DNA from: Massilia sp. 9096
GTDB lineage: Bacteria > Pseudomonadota > Gammaproteobacteria > Burkholderiales > Burkholderiaceae_D
Assembly: GCF_000745265.1 (NCBI RefSeq)
Contig: NZ_JQNN01000001.1
Coordinates: 3,472,001 to 3,536,000, forward strand
Direction: 5' to 3'
DNA length: 64,000 bases
Positions 1-8,418 of the stretch are shown here, piece by piece; position 1 is the first letter of the stretch, and each line of letters opens with the position of its first letter. The position numbers and the translations under genes are program-made. Under the pieces are notes generated by a model. That model made no database searches. It saw only the letters and a program-made list of their open reading frames with translations, and had not been told where the DNA came from.

Positions 1-1
1 C

Positions 2-328
2 ATGCCGCGCGCCGTCATCGAGGCGCACCGGCTGGCGCCGCACCAGCTGCTGGCGATCCGCGTGCGCGGCCAGAGCATGGAACCGATGATGTTCGAGGAT
101 GACGTGGTGGTCGTGAACACCGCGGACAAGGAGCCGGTCAGCCGCGAGATCTACGCCGTCAACTTCAATGGCGAAGCCCTCGTCAAGCAGCTCCTGCGGC
201 GCAACAACGAATGGTTCCTGCAATCGATGAACCCGGACTTCGGCCCGGTCAACGTACGCAGCGGCCAGTGCAGCATCGTCGGGCGCGTGGTCTACCAGCC
301 GGGCCGGGTGCTGACCGGGCGGCTGTAA
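2..328 (+). CDS. S24 (LexA/CI-like) family regulator, C-terminal part
   Basis: This is the C-terminal peptidase-like domain of an S24 family protein, the fold shared by LexA, phage CI repressors and UmuD. The Ser of GQSMEP (about residue 25 of the visible part) and the Lys of ALVKQLL (about residue 63) are the expected Ser/Lys dyad. The visible piece has no DNA-binding domain. Full-length relatives of this type usually carry an N-terminal XRE helix-turn-helix, so the gene probably begins before the window and the ATG at 2 is internal. The next gene follows 4 bases after the stop, suggesting co-transcription. Whether it responds to DNA damage cannot be told from this fragment. Confidence 0.75.
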   Translation: MPRAVIEAHRLAPHQLLAIRVRGQSMEPMMFEDDVVVVNTADKEPVSREIYAVNFNGEALVKQLLRRNNEWFLQSMNPDFGPVNVRSGQCSIVGRVVYQPGRVLTGRL

Positions 329-332
329 CGCC

Positions 333-617
333 ATGAAGATCGAGGTGGCGGTCGCCGAGCTGTGCAGCGTGCGCCTGGCGCTGGCTTTCGTGGATGCGGC
401 GTGGGTGCGGCCGGGACCGGGGGACGCCTTGATCGCCCGCCTCGGCCCCTACCTGCCGCCGCTGCCGCTGATGCTGGTGGACGCCGGCGGCGGCGTGCAC
501 GCGCACTTCCAGACCGGCGTGTTCGCGGCCCTCGCGGCCCTGGCGCGCGGCGGCTTGACGCCGTTCACGGTCGACCTGGACTTGCCGCCGCCATCGCACG
601 AGCCGCCGCCGTTCTAG
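333..617 (+). CDS. hypothetical protein, 94 aa
   Basis: I do not recognise this family. The protein is rich in Ala, Leu and Pro, has no signal peptide, and ends in a Pro-rich tail (DLPPPSHEPPPF). It starts 4 bases after the S24 gene, so it is probably the distal gene of that transcript and may be translated by reinitiation, since no strong ribosome binding site is visible. A perfect hairpin follows the stop immediately, which supports a real gene end here. The composition matches the surrounding high-GC genes. Confidence 0.55.
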   Translation: MKIEVAVAELCSVRLALAFVDAAWVRPGPGDALIARLGPYLPPLPLMLVDAGGGVHAHFQTGVFAALAALARGGLTPFTVDLDLPPPSHEPPPF

Positions 618-654
618 CCTCGCACGCGCGGGCGCATGACGCGCGCGTGCGAGG
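618..654. terminator. hairpin between convergent genes
   Basis: Perfect 13-bp inverted repeat (CCTCGCACGCGCG at 618-630 with its complement at 642-654) around an 11-base loop. It starts right after the stop of the plus-strand gene and ends 9 bases before the stop of the convergent GH3 gene. There is no T-run, so it is a likely bidirectional transcript end or 3' stabiliser rather than a textbook intrinsic terminator. Confidence 0.6.
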
Positions 655-663
655 GTCGCTGCT

Positions 664-3351
664 TTACTGCGGCAGCGCCTGCGCCGTGCCGGTCACCGTC
701 AGGCGCGCCGTCACGTTCTGCGCATGACGCGGCTGGCCGCCGCCGAGATACAGCTTGTAGCCGCCCGGGACCAGCTTGCGCACGCCCTGCGCATCGACCA
801 GCGACAACGCACGCGCGTCCAGGCTCAGGCTGACCTGGCGATGCTCGCCGGCTTTCAGATGCACGCGGCGCATCCCGGCCAGCACCGGGTTGGCGCGGTC
901 GTTCGGCTTTTCGACGTACAGCTGCACCACCTCGTCGCCATCGCGCTTGCCGGTGTTGGCGACGTCGACCGTGACATCGACCCTGAGCTGCGCAGCATCG
1001 CCGGCGCGCACCGAGGCCGTCGACAGCGTCGGCGTCGCGTAGCGGAAGGTGGTGTAGCTCAGGCCGTGGCCGAACGGGTACAGCACCTCGCCCTTGAAGT
1101 AGCGGTAGGTGCGCCCGTCCATGCGGTAGTCGCCAAAGGCCGGCAGCTGGTCGGCCGATTTATAGAAGGTCACCGGCAAGCGTCCGGCCGGGCTGTAGTC
1201 ACCGGCGATCAGGCCGGCCACGGCCTGGCCGCCCTCTCCGCCCGGATACCAGGCTTCGACGATGGCCGGCACATGCTTGTCGGCCCAGTTGACCGACAAG
1301 GCGCTGCCGTTCATCAGCACCAGCACGACCGGCTTGCCGGCCGCGTTCACGCGCTCGAGCAGCTGCTCCTGCGGCGCCGGCAGGTCCAGGCTGGTGCGGT
1401 CGCCGCCATTAAAGCCCGGCACCTTGATCTTGAGTTCCTCGCCTTCCAAGCTTGCGTTCAGGCCGCCCACGAACACGACCAGGTCGGCCCGGCGCGCCAG
1501 CTCGACCGCTTCCTGGCCCATGTCGACGGGCGGGCTCCAGACCAGCTTCTGGTCGCCGCGCGCGCCGCGCTGCACGGCCTCGATCCGGATCGGCACCACC
1601 TGCCCGGCCTGCAGGGTCGCGCTGCCGGCTTCCAGCGACGGCGAATCCATCACGTCCCAGGCATCGACGATCTGCTTGCCGCCCAGCCAGATGCGGTAAG
1701 GACCGGTGCTCATGTAGCGCAGGCGATAGGTGCCCGCTCCCTGCGCCTTGAAGAAGCCGGTCCAGCGGATCGACGAATTGCGCTTGTCGTCCTGCCAGTC
1801 GACGCGGGCGTTGCGCTCGACCGTGCTCGATGCCGGCGCGCCGGCCAGCTCGGCGCCATTGAAATGCTCGGCCTTCAAGCCCGGCGTCGTGCAGGCGGCG
1901 TCCGCGCACAGCACGCCGTCCGGCACCGGCGGCTCGGCCGGACCGGCCAGGCCGGTGCCCGGCGCATAGTCGACCTGCGCGTCCGGGAAGCGCGCACGGA
2001 TCCCGTCCAGCACCGTCACCGGATGGCCCGGCTGGCCGTTGTAATTGCCGACCAGGGCGTCGACGCTGTCCGCGTTCGGGCCGATCACGGCGATGCGCCT
2101 GGGCGCGCGCGCCAGCGGCAGCACGCCGTCGTTCTTGAGCAGCACCATCGATTCCTGCGCCATCTTCAAGGCGACCGCGCGGTGCGCCGGCGTGTCGACG
2201 TCGGCCGGTGCGATGGCGGCGAAGGCTTGCGGCGGCGCCGGGTCGAACAGGCCGAGCTGGAACCGCGCGACGAACAGGCGCTGCAGCGCGCGGTCGACCG
2301 TGGCCTGGGGCAGCAAGCCCTGGCGCACCGCGTTGGCGATCGGGCCGGCTTCGGTCGTCATGCCGTTGCGGTAGTCGCCGCAGATCAGGTCCATGCCGGC
2401 CTTGAACGCGGCGGCGACGGCCTGCTCCGGCGTCTGCGTGTAATGCAGACTGTCCTGGCGGTAGATGTTGGCGGCGGCGCCGCAGTCGGACACCACGAAG
2501 CCCTTGAAGCCCCAGGCCTGGCGCAGGTGCGCTTCCAGCAGGTCGGTGTTGGCGCAGGCCGGCACGCCGTCGACGGCGTTGTAGGCGCACATGACCGAAT
2601 CGACCTTGGCCTCGGTGACGGTGGCGCGGAAGGCCGGCAAATAGGTGTCTTCGAGGTCATGCTTCGATGGATGAATGTCCTCGCGATGGCGGTTCGATTC
2701 CGGCCCGCTGTGCACCGCGAAGTGCTTGGAGGTGGCGATGGTCTTGAAGAAGGCCGGGTCGTTGCCCTGCAAGCCCTTGATGAAGCCGACGCCCATGCGC
2801 GAGGTCAGATAGGGGTCTTCGCCATAGGTTTCCTGTCCGCGACCCCAGCGCGGATCGCGGAAGATATTGATGTTGGGCGACCACACCGTCAGGCCGCGGT
2901 ACCAGTCGGTGCCGCCGTCCGGGTCGCGCGTTTGCAGGTACTTGGCGCGAAATTCGGTGGCGATGACGTCGCCGGTCTGCTGCATCAGCGCCTCGTCCCA
3001 GGTCGCGGCCATGCCGACCGCCTGCGGGAACACGGTCGCCACGCCCGCGCGCGCGACACCGTGCAGGCCCTCGTTCCACCAGTTGTACTTGGGGACGCGC
3101 AAGCGCGGGATCGCCGGCGCGGCGTTACCCAGCTGGGCGGCCTTTTCCTCGAGCGTCATGCGCGAGACCAGGTCGGCGGCGCGCTGTTCGGGGCTGAGGT
3201 GGGGGTCGAGGTAGGCGGGGTTGCCGGCTCGGGTTGCCTGGGCTTGGACTGTAGTCTGCGCCTGTGCCTGGGCCATGGAACAGCCGAGCAGGCCGATGGC
3301 GAGCGCCAGGGTGGTCAAGGGTACGGCGTGTGCTGGTGCGAAGCGCGTCAT
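664..3351 (-). CDS. secreted GH3 beta-xylosidase/beta-glucosidase with PA14 domain
   Basis: Glycoside hydrolase family 3 enzyme of 895 aa, predicted to release terminal sugars from plant-type oligosaccharides in the periplasm or at the cell surface. The NWWNEGLHGVAR and GFVVSDCGAA blocks match the beta-xylosidase branch of GH3, and Asp289 of VVSDC is the predicted nucleophile. A PA14 insert (about residues 490-600) interrupts the C-terminal sugar-binding domain, and a fibronectin III-like domain closes the protein. The N-terminus is a signal peptide. LLGC resembles a lipobox, so a lipoprotein is possible, but AQAQAQ also offers a type I cleavage site. The start at 3351 is preferred because GGAG lies 6 bases upstream. 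The ATG at 3363 has no such site. Substrate (xylose or glucose) is uncertain. Confidence 0.9.
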   Translation of the reverse strand: MTRFAPAHAVPLTTLALAIGLLGCSMAQAQAQTTVQAQATRAGNPAYLDPHLSPEQRAADLVSRMTLEEKAAQLGNAAPAIPRLRVPKYNWWNEGLHGVARAGVATVFPQAVGMAATWDEALMQQTGDVIATEFRAKYLQTRDPDGGTDWYRGLTVWSPNINIFRDPRWGRGQETYGEDPYLTSRMGVGFIKGLQGNDPAFFKTIATSKHFAVHSGPESNRHREDIHPSKHDLEDTYLPAFRATVTEAKVDSVMCAYNAVDGVPACANTDLLEAHLRQAWGFKGFVVSDCGAAANIYRQDSLHYTQTPEQAVAAAFKAGMDLICGDYRNGMTTEAGPIANAVRQGLLPQATVDRALQRLFVARFQLGLFDPAPPQAFAAIAPADVDTPAHRAVALKMAQESMVLLKNDGVLPLARAPRRIAVIGPNADSVDALVGNYNGQPGHPVTVLDGIRARFPDAQVDYAPGTGLAGPAEPPVPDGVLCADAACTTPGLKAEHFNGAELAGAPASSTVERNARVDWQDDKRNSSIRWTGFFKAQGAGTYRLRYMSTGPYRIWLGGKQIVDAWDVMDSPSLEAGSATLQAGQVVPIRIEAVQRGARGDQKLVWSPPVDMGQEAVELARRADLVVFVGGLNASLEGEELKIKVPGFNGGDRTSLDLPAPQEQLLERVNAAGKPVVLVLMNGSALSVNWADKHVPAIVEAWYPGGEGGQAVAGLIAGDYSPAGRLPVTFYKSADQLPAFGDYRMDGRTYRYFKGEVLYPFGHGLSYTTFRYATPTLSTASVRAGDAAQLRVDVTVDVANTGKRDGDEVVQLYVEKPNDRANPVLAGMRRVHLKAGEHRQVSLSLDARALSLVDAQGVRKLVPGGYKLYLGGGQPRHAQNVTARLTVTGTAQALPQ

Positions 3352-3404
3352 CGTGGTCTCCATGTGCTTGTTGTTGTCGATAAATGTTAGCACGGAGATC
3401 ATTT

Positions 3405-3418
3405 TGTTATCGCAAACA
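3405..3418. promoter_or_regulatory. possible LacI-family operator upstream of the GH3 gene
   Basis: TGTTATCGCAAACA is an imperfect palindrome centred on CG and resembles LacI-family operators of the TGTTATCGATAACA type used by sugar regulators. A second half-site-like TGTTAGC lies at about 3385-3391. It sits 54 bases upstream of the GH3 start. No LacI gene is in the window, so this rests on pattern only. Confidence 0.3.
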
Positions 3419-3512
3419 ATTTACGGCTTGTTGTCGCGCTGTGCGGCATGGCACGGAAGTTTGCGGCGGGTCTTCCTAAGCTGTATCCATTCCCCTGTTA
3501 AGGACACGGCAC

Positions 3513-4178
3513 ATGGATAAGCACCCCTTCGATATCGACGTCGCGCTGGCGCGCATCGAGGACGCCGTGCGGCCCTGGCCGAAAGCCGCCCTGTTCCTGC
3601 TGGCCGAGGAAGGTTTCACGTCGACCTTCGAGCAGCTGCTGGCCTGCATGATCTCGATCCGCACCTACGACGAGGTGACGCTGCCGGTTTCGCGCCGCCT
3701 GTTTGCGCGCGCACGGTCGCCGGCGCAGGTCGCGGCGCTGTCGTGGGAAGAACTGGATGAGTTGATCAGTCCCTCGACCTTCCACGAGCGCAAGGCGAAG
3801 CAGATGCTGGCGATTGCGCGCGAGGTATCGTCCTGGTTCGGGGAGGTACTGCCGGGGGAACGGGACGTGCTGCTGTCATTTCCCGGCGTCGGACCGAAAT
3901 GCGCGAACCTGGTGCTGGGCGTGGCATGCGGGACGCCGGTGATCAGCGTCGATATCCATGTGCACCGGGTGACCAATCGCTGGGGATATATCGCGGCGCC
4001 GACGCCGGAAAAATCCATGGTGGCGCTGGAGCGGACGCTGCCGCAAGAACACTGGATCGATATCAATCGCTTGCTGGTGCCGTTCGGGAAGCACATATGC
4101 ACCGGGACGCGGCCACACTGCTCGACTTGTCCGGTGCTGGACATGTGCGCGCAAGTCGGCGTGACGGAGCATCGGTAA
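3513..4178 (+). CDS. endonuclease III-like DNA glycosylase (HhH-GPD, 4Fe-4S)
   Basis: Base-excision repair glycosylase/AP lyase of the Nth superfamily, 221 aa. The helix-hairpin-helix LLSFPGVGPKCAN carries Lys129, the expected lyase lysine, and Asp147 of SVDIHVHRV is the conserved catalytic aspartate. Cys196, 203, 206 and 212 form the C-X6-C-X2-C-X5-C iron-sulfur loop. The length matches the family (about 211 aa in E. coli). AGGA stands about 10 bases before the ATG. The sequence departs from canonical Nth (GVGPKCAN for GVGRKTAN), so it is probably a paralogue rather than the main nth gene. It is a single gene between the divergent GH3 gene and the type VI module. Confidence 0.88.
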   Translation: MDKHPFDIDVALARIEDAVRPWPKAALFLLAEEGFTSTFEQLLACMISIRTYDEVTLPVSRRLFARARSPAQVAALSWEELDELISPSTFHERKAKQMLAIAREVSSWFGEVLPGERDVLLSFPGVGPKCANLVLGVACGTPVISVDIHVHRVTNRWGYIAAPTPEKSMVALERTLPQEHWIDINRLLVPFGKHICTGTRPHCSTCPVLDMCAQVGVTEHR

Positions 4179-4410
4179 GTCTGCTTGGCCGATTGCGCTG
4201 ACTGTGGCGCTTGGGGCTACGCATTGTCTCCGATGGGAAAGCCGCTTGCGATTGAGCAAATTGCAGTATCGCATGCTCTTGAATAATGACAATCGCTCTT
4301 CTTGAACAGCGTCGATGCGCTGGCTTCGGAGGACATTGCGATTCCGGGCGCATACCCGCACTGGCGTAGACCCCGGCCCATCGGTTCATCTTCGGCATTC
4401 AGGACGGTGT

Positions 4411-7017
4411 ATGGCCAATTACCGCCGCTCGATTCACGACCTCATCTACGGAAGACAAACCAACCGCATCCTGCGCCTGTCGTTTCCGAATAACGACGCG
4501 CCCGCTTCTCAATTCCTGGTCAACAAGCTCGACGCGGTAGAAAGCCTGTCGAAAGATTTCGAATTCACGGTCGAGCTGTTATCCGACGATGCCGGCATTG
4601 CCTTGAAAGAGATGCAAGGCAAGCTGCTCGGCATCGAACTGGTGCGCCAGGATGGCAGCCTGCGCTACTTCTCCGGCTACGTATTCAGCTTCCGGCGCCG
4701 TAATGACGATGGCGGCATCACCTTTTATGAGGCGAGGCTGGGCCCCTGGCTGAAATTCCTCAGCCTGCGCCACGATAACTACCTGTTCCACGGCCGGACC
4801 ATGCGCGAACAGATGGAAAGCATCTGCCGCGACTACGGCATTTATCCGGTATGGGACTGGCGCGTCACGGCCGACGATCCCGTGATGACCGATGCCTGCC
4901 AATTCAACGAAAGCGACTTCAATTACCTGAGCCGGCGCTGGGAAGCCGCCGGCTGGTATTACTGGTACGAGCACGACGCCGGCGGCCACAAGCTCGTGGT
5001 GGCCAGCGACTCGACTCAAGCGCCGGCCATCGACGGCGGCGCCAACGTCCGCTTTCACGGCGCCGGCGGCGCTACCGAAGAAGACGCCATCGACCAGTGG
5101 TCGCCGGCGCGCCAGGTGATGCCGTCGAGCTTTGCGCTGGCCGGATTCAACTTCAAGGAAGCCATGCCGTCGAACGTCGACGTGCCGACCTTGAACCAGC
5201 AAGGCAATGTGCCCGACATCGAATCCTACGAATACACGGGCGCCTACGGCATTCGCGATCGCAGCGATGGCAATGCCCAAAGCCGGCTGCGCATGGAAGA
5301 AATCGAAGCGATCGCAAAGTCAGTCGATGCAGAGGGAAACAACCGCTTCCTGATGCCCGGGCGGTGGTTTCAACTGGTCGACCATTTCAATCACGGCGCG
5401 TATCGCTACAGCAGCGCAGGCAAGGACGACTTCCTGATCCTGTCGGTCCGCCACGTTGCGACTAACAACTATCTGCAGGATGAGGATCAAAAGATCCAGT
5501 ACCGCAACAGGCTCACCTGCAGCCGCCGGGATATTCCGTGGCGTCCAGGGCGTGGCTTCAACAGCCGCGATACCAGGATTCTTGCGCCGCAAACCGCGAC
5601 CGTGGTCGGCCCGAACGGCCAGGACAGCATCTACACCGACGAATACGGCCGGGTACGGGTGCAATTTCATTGGGACCGGATCGGCGAGCAGGACGAACGC
5701 AGCTCCGCGTGGGTACGCGTGTCGAGCGCCTGGGCCGGCGCGGAACTCGGGGCCGCGGCGATTCCGCGCATCGGCACCGAAGTCATCGTTCAGTGGCTGG
5801 ATGGGTGCCCGGACCGGCCGATCATCACCGGCGCCGTATTCAATGCGCGGAATATGCCGCCTTGGGCCTTGCCGTCGCAGCATGCGCTGACCGGATTGCG
5901 CAGCCGCGAGCTGGCGCCGAATGCGGGGAATGCGGCGGGCGGGCGGAGTAATCATCTGATTCTGGACGATACGTATCAGAGGATTCAGGCGCAGCTGAGG
6001 AGCGATCATCAGCATAGTCAGTTGTCGCTGGGGTATATCACGCGGATTGAAAATGGCAGTGGGCGCAGGGAAGCGCGTGGAGAAGGTTTCGAGCTACGAA
6101 CGGATGGGCATGGGGTGGCGCGTGCGGCTGGCGGAATGCTGATCAGCACAGAGAGTCGACAACGCGCTCAGTCGTCCGTGAAGGAGATGGGCGAAACCTA
6201 TCAGAGGCTCACTGCCGCAACAGAACAACAGCAACTTCTGGGTGATCTCGCACAAAAGAGTGGCGCTCAGGACACAGGCGACAATCAATCTGGTGTTGCA
6301 CATGTTTTACAGGCGCAGAGCAAGGAAATCGCCGGAGCCGCCTCCGGCGCCGGCAATTTCCCAGAGCTTGCTCAGCCGCATATGGTTCTTGCCAGCCCAG
6401 CCGGCATTGCGAGCACCACTGCCCAATCGACACATATCGCGAGCGATCTCAACACCGCTATCACGACCGGCAAGAGCATCGCCATTGCAGCCGGGGATGC
6501 ATTCTTTGCAAGTGTTCGCCAAACCTTCAGGTTATTCGTGCAAAGGGCCGGGATGAAGCTTATAGCGGCTTCTGGCGATATTGACGTTAAAGCTCTGAGC
6601 GAAAGCATCAATCTGCTTGCCGAACTGAACATGACCCAGACTGCCAATCGCATCATCATCAGCGCCAAGGAAGACATCGTGATCAACGGCGGTGGCAGCT
6701 ATGTGAAGTTCACTGCAAGTGGGATCGAACATGGGACAAGCGGGACTTTCGTCGCCCATGCGGCCACACACGATTTTGTCGCAGCAAAGAACATGGCTGC
6801 GCCCGACTTAAAGAGCGATGTGGTTGATGTCGCAGTGAAGCGAGACCTTCACCTGGAATATGTGGATGCGGACGACAACCCTCTGCAGCATGATCCTATT
6901 CAAGCCCATGCGTGGGATGGGCAAACACACGACAGAGCGTTAGATAGCGAAGGAAAGACTACCCTAACTAACGTTTCCCGTGGCTCGTTCCGCGCAGAAC
7001 AGACCAAAAGGAAATAG
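4411..7017 (+). CDS. vgrG: type VI secretion spike protein VgrG
   Basis: Trimeric tip of the type VI secretion needle, 868 aa. Domains in order: gp27-like Phage_GPD region (about 30-330), gp5 OB fold (about 405-480, DEYGRVRVQFHWD and IPRIGTEVIVQWLDG), a long variable linker, a DUF2345-type beta-helix (about 680-800), and a short transthyretin-like tail (about 815-868, EYVDADDNPLQ) of the sort that docks cargo. The start at 4411 follows AGGACGG. An in-frame ATG at 4315 lacks one. The first 1.5 kb is high-GC like the genome, and from about 5.9-6.1 kb the composition and codon use drift towards AT, matching the genes that follow. No secretion-system core genes are nearby, so this is an orphan vgrG that would rely on machinery elsewhere. 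Confidence 0.93.
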   Translation: MANYRRSIHDLIYGRQTNRILRLSFPNNDAPASQFLVNKLDAVESLSKDFEFTVELLSDDAGIALKEMQGKLLGIELVRQDGSLRYFSGYVFSFRRRNDDGGITFYEARLGPWLKFLSLRHDNYLFHGRTMREQMESICRDYGIYPVWDWRVTADDPVMTDACQFNESDFNYLSRRWEAAGWYYWYEHDAGGHKLVVASDSTQAPAIDGGANVRFHGAGGATEEDAIDQWSPARQVMPSSFALAGFNFKEAMPSNVDVPTLNQQGNVPDIESYEYTGAYGIRDRSDGNAQSRLRMEEIEAIAKSVDAEGNNRFLMPGRWFQLVDHFNHGAYRYSSAGKDDFLILSVRHVATNNYLQDEDQKIQYRNRLTCSRRDIPWRPGRGFNSRDTRILAPQTATVVGPNGQDSIYTDEYGRVRVQFHWDRIGEQDERSSAWVRVSSAWAGAELGAAAIPRIGTEVIVQWLDGCPDRPIITGAVFNARNMPPWALPSQHALTGLRSRELAPNAGNAAGGRSNHLILDDTYQRIQAQLRSDHQHSQLSLGYITRIENGSGRREARGEGFELRTDGHGVARAAGGMLISTESRQRAQSSVKEMGETYQRLTAATEQQQLLGDLAQKSGAQDTGDNQSGVAHVLQAQSKEIAGAASGAGNFPELAQPHMVLASPAGIASTTAQSTHIASDLNTAITTGKSIAIAAGDAFFASVRQTFRLFVQRAGMKLIAASGDIDVKALSESINLLAELNMTQTANRIIISAKEDIVINGGGSYVKFTASGIEHGTSGTFVAHAATHDFVAAKNMAAPDLKSDVVDVAVKRDLHLEYVDADDNPLQHDPIQAHAWDGQTHDRALDSEGKTTLTNVSRGSFRAEQTKRK

Positions 7018-7029
7018 TCGAGGTGATCG

Positions 7030-8406
7030 ATGCCAGATAGCAAAACTAAAGACAGCAGTGACCTGACCATTCAAGAACATTGCATTGACCTGCCAGGAGA
7101 AAGTGTCCAGTGTTGGATAGGTGGGGGCACTGACAAACTTAAAGTGATTCTGCGGAAGCATCGTGACGTGATCTTTGATATCCATCTTGGGAATGGGAAG
7201 ACCTATTCCTTGGAGACGACCGAATCTGACTTCTATAACACTCGTGAGAAAAAGCTCGTCTGCGCCGCACGACAAGGCAGAGTGACGTTCAACGATGGCG
7301 AGCGGATGCACGTCTGGGTCAGCAGAGGCTTTCGTGGCTCGCTTATTCTTAAATGCGATGGCCACGTCCTTTCGGAGGTCAAGCCAAACGAGTGGGACAC
7401 GCATCGGTACAGCGATGACCCCAAAGAGAAACCCGCTCCGATTATTGTCGCAATCGGTCACCAATCCAATCCACAGAAGCCTATTACGCCTCTAACAGCC
7501 ACGAACAAAGAAACATCCAACAACGATGAACAATCGCTTCATGTGCATGAGCTATCGAAAGAAGGAGCTCCTTCCTATATATTGAAGTTTTTTGAAGAGG
7601 GCGGAGACTCGTTACATTGGGACAAGAAAGACATCATCACTCGGAACTGGATTTTCGCGCAATTAGGAGGAGCAGAAGCGTATATGTTCGACAATCGAGC
7701 ATGGATAAAGGAGCTTTTGAATTGCGAATTTAAACTACTGAAGGTGATTCACAAATCAGGCACAAAGATTTACGTTGTTTTCAACGGAAATAACAAGCTC
7801 CGAGAGCTCATGTCCGCGACAAAATATGGTTTGCAACATCCCAAGATCCTAAAGATCACAGGGGGTGCAGGTGGAGCAAAACAAACATGGGAGGCGACAG
7901 GTGGAGCAGTTAAGGACTCGATCAAATTATTTGCTAAGGAAGAAGGAAAAATGGTATTGAAAGGCGCTGGCTTAGCTGTCGTTCTAACGATCGGTATGGA
8001 CATGGCCGAGTGGTATAAGGACTATTCTGAAATTGGTCCAGACGGAAAGCGAAAAAAAGATCTTTATGACTTAGCAGGGAAAGTCGGAATCGATCTGGTA
8101 AAAGGAGGATTAGTGGCAGCCCTTACTACAGCGACAATAGCTACCTGTTTTAGCGCCGTAGCAGGCGTCGTGGTTACTGCGGCAGCTGCCCCAGTAATTT
8201 TGGTAGTTTTAGGCACAATTGCTGTAAGCGTAGTCTTGGCCTACGCTGTTGACAGGATCGACAAAGCAATTGCGGAGAAAGCCGGAGAGCAAGACAGTGC
8301 AACATGGGTTACGAAAAAGTTGCGTCATATACCTCAGTATCTTCTCGAAACAACTAAAGATACGAGATATAAACATTACTCCATAACCCGCGAAAGCCCA
8401 ATTTAA
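7030..8406 (+). CDS. putative membrane-targeting type VI effector
   Basis: I do not recognise this 458-aa family. It starts 12 bases after vgrG with a good site (GAGG, 7 bases), so it is a likely VgrG cargo. The first 300 residues are soluble and charged and have no signal peptide. A moderately hydrophobic stretch (about 310-325) is followed at about 360-403 by some 45 nearly uninterrupted Ala/Val/Leu/Ile residues (TTATIATCFSAVAGVVVTAA and onward). This is long enough for two membrane passes and resembles the buried hairpin of pore-forming colicins and of membrane-depolarising type VI effectors. A short charged tail follows. AT-rich (21 of 60 bases are G/C at 7681-7740), suggesting acquisition. 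The toxin role is inferred from position and shape. A non-toxic membrane adaptor is the main alternative. Confidence 0.6.
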   Translation: MPDSKTKDSSDLTIQEHCIDLPGESVQCWIGGGTDKLKVILRKHRDVIFDIHLGNGKTYSLETTESDFYNTREKKLVCAARQGRVTFNDGERMHVWVSRGFRGSLILKCDGHVLSEVKPNEWDTHRYSDDPKEKPAPIIVAIGHQSNPQKPITPLTATNKETSNNDEQSLHVHELSKEGAPSYILKFFEEGGDSLHWDKKDIITRNWIFAQLGGAEAYMFDNRAWIKELLNCEFKLLKVIHKSGTKIYVVFNGNNKLRELMSATKYGLQHPKILKITGGAGGAKQTWEATGGAVKDSIKLFAKEEGKMVLKGAGLAVVLTIGMDMAEWYKDYSEIGPDGKRKKDLYDLAGKVGIDLVKGGLVAALTTATIATCFSAVAGVVVTAAAAPVILVVLGTIAVSVVLAYAVDRIDKAIAEKAGEQDSATWVTKKLRHIPQYLLETTKDTRYKHYSITRESPI

Positions 8407-8418
8407 GAGAGCGAGATC

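Noticed and set aside
724..3390. Long plus-strand open frame opposite the GH3 gene
   Set aside because: The translation is Arg/Gln/Val-rich low-complexity sequence mirroring the GH3 codons; the minus strand has the recognisable enzyme.
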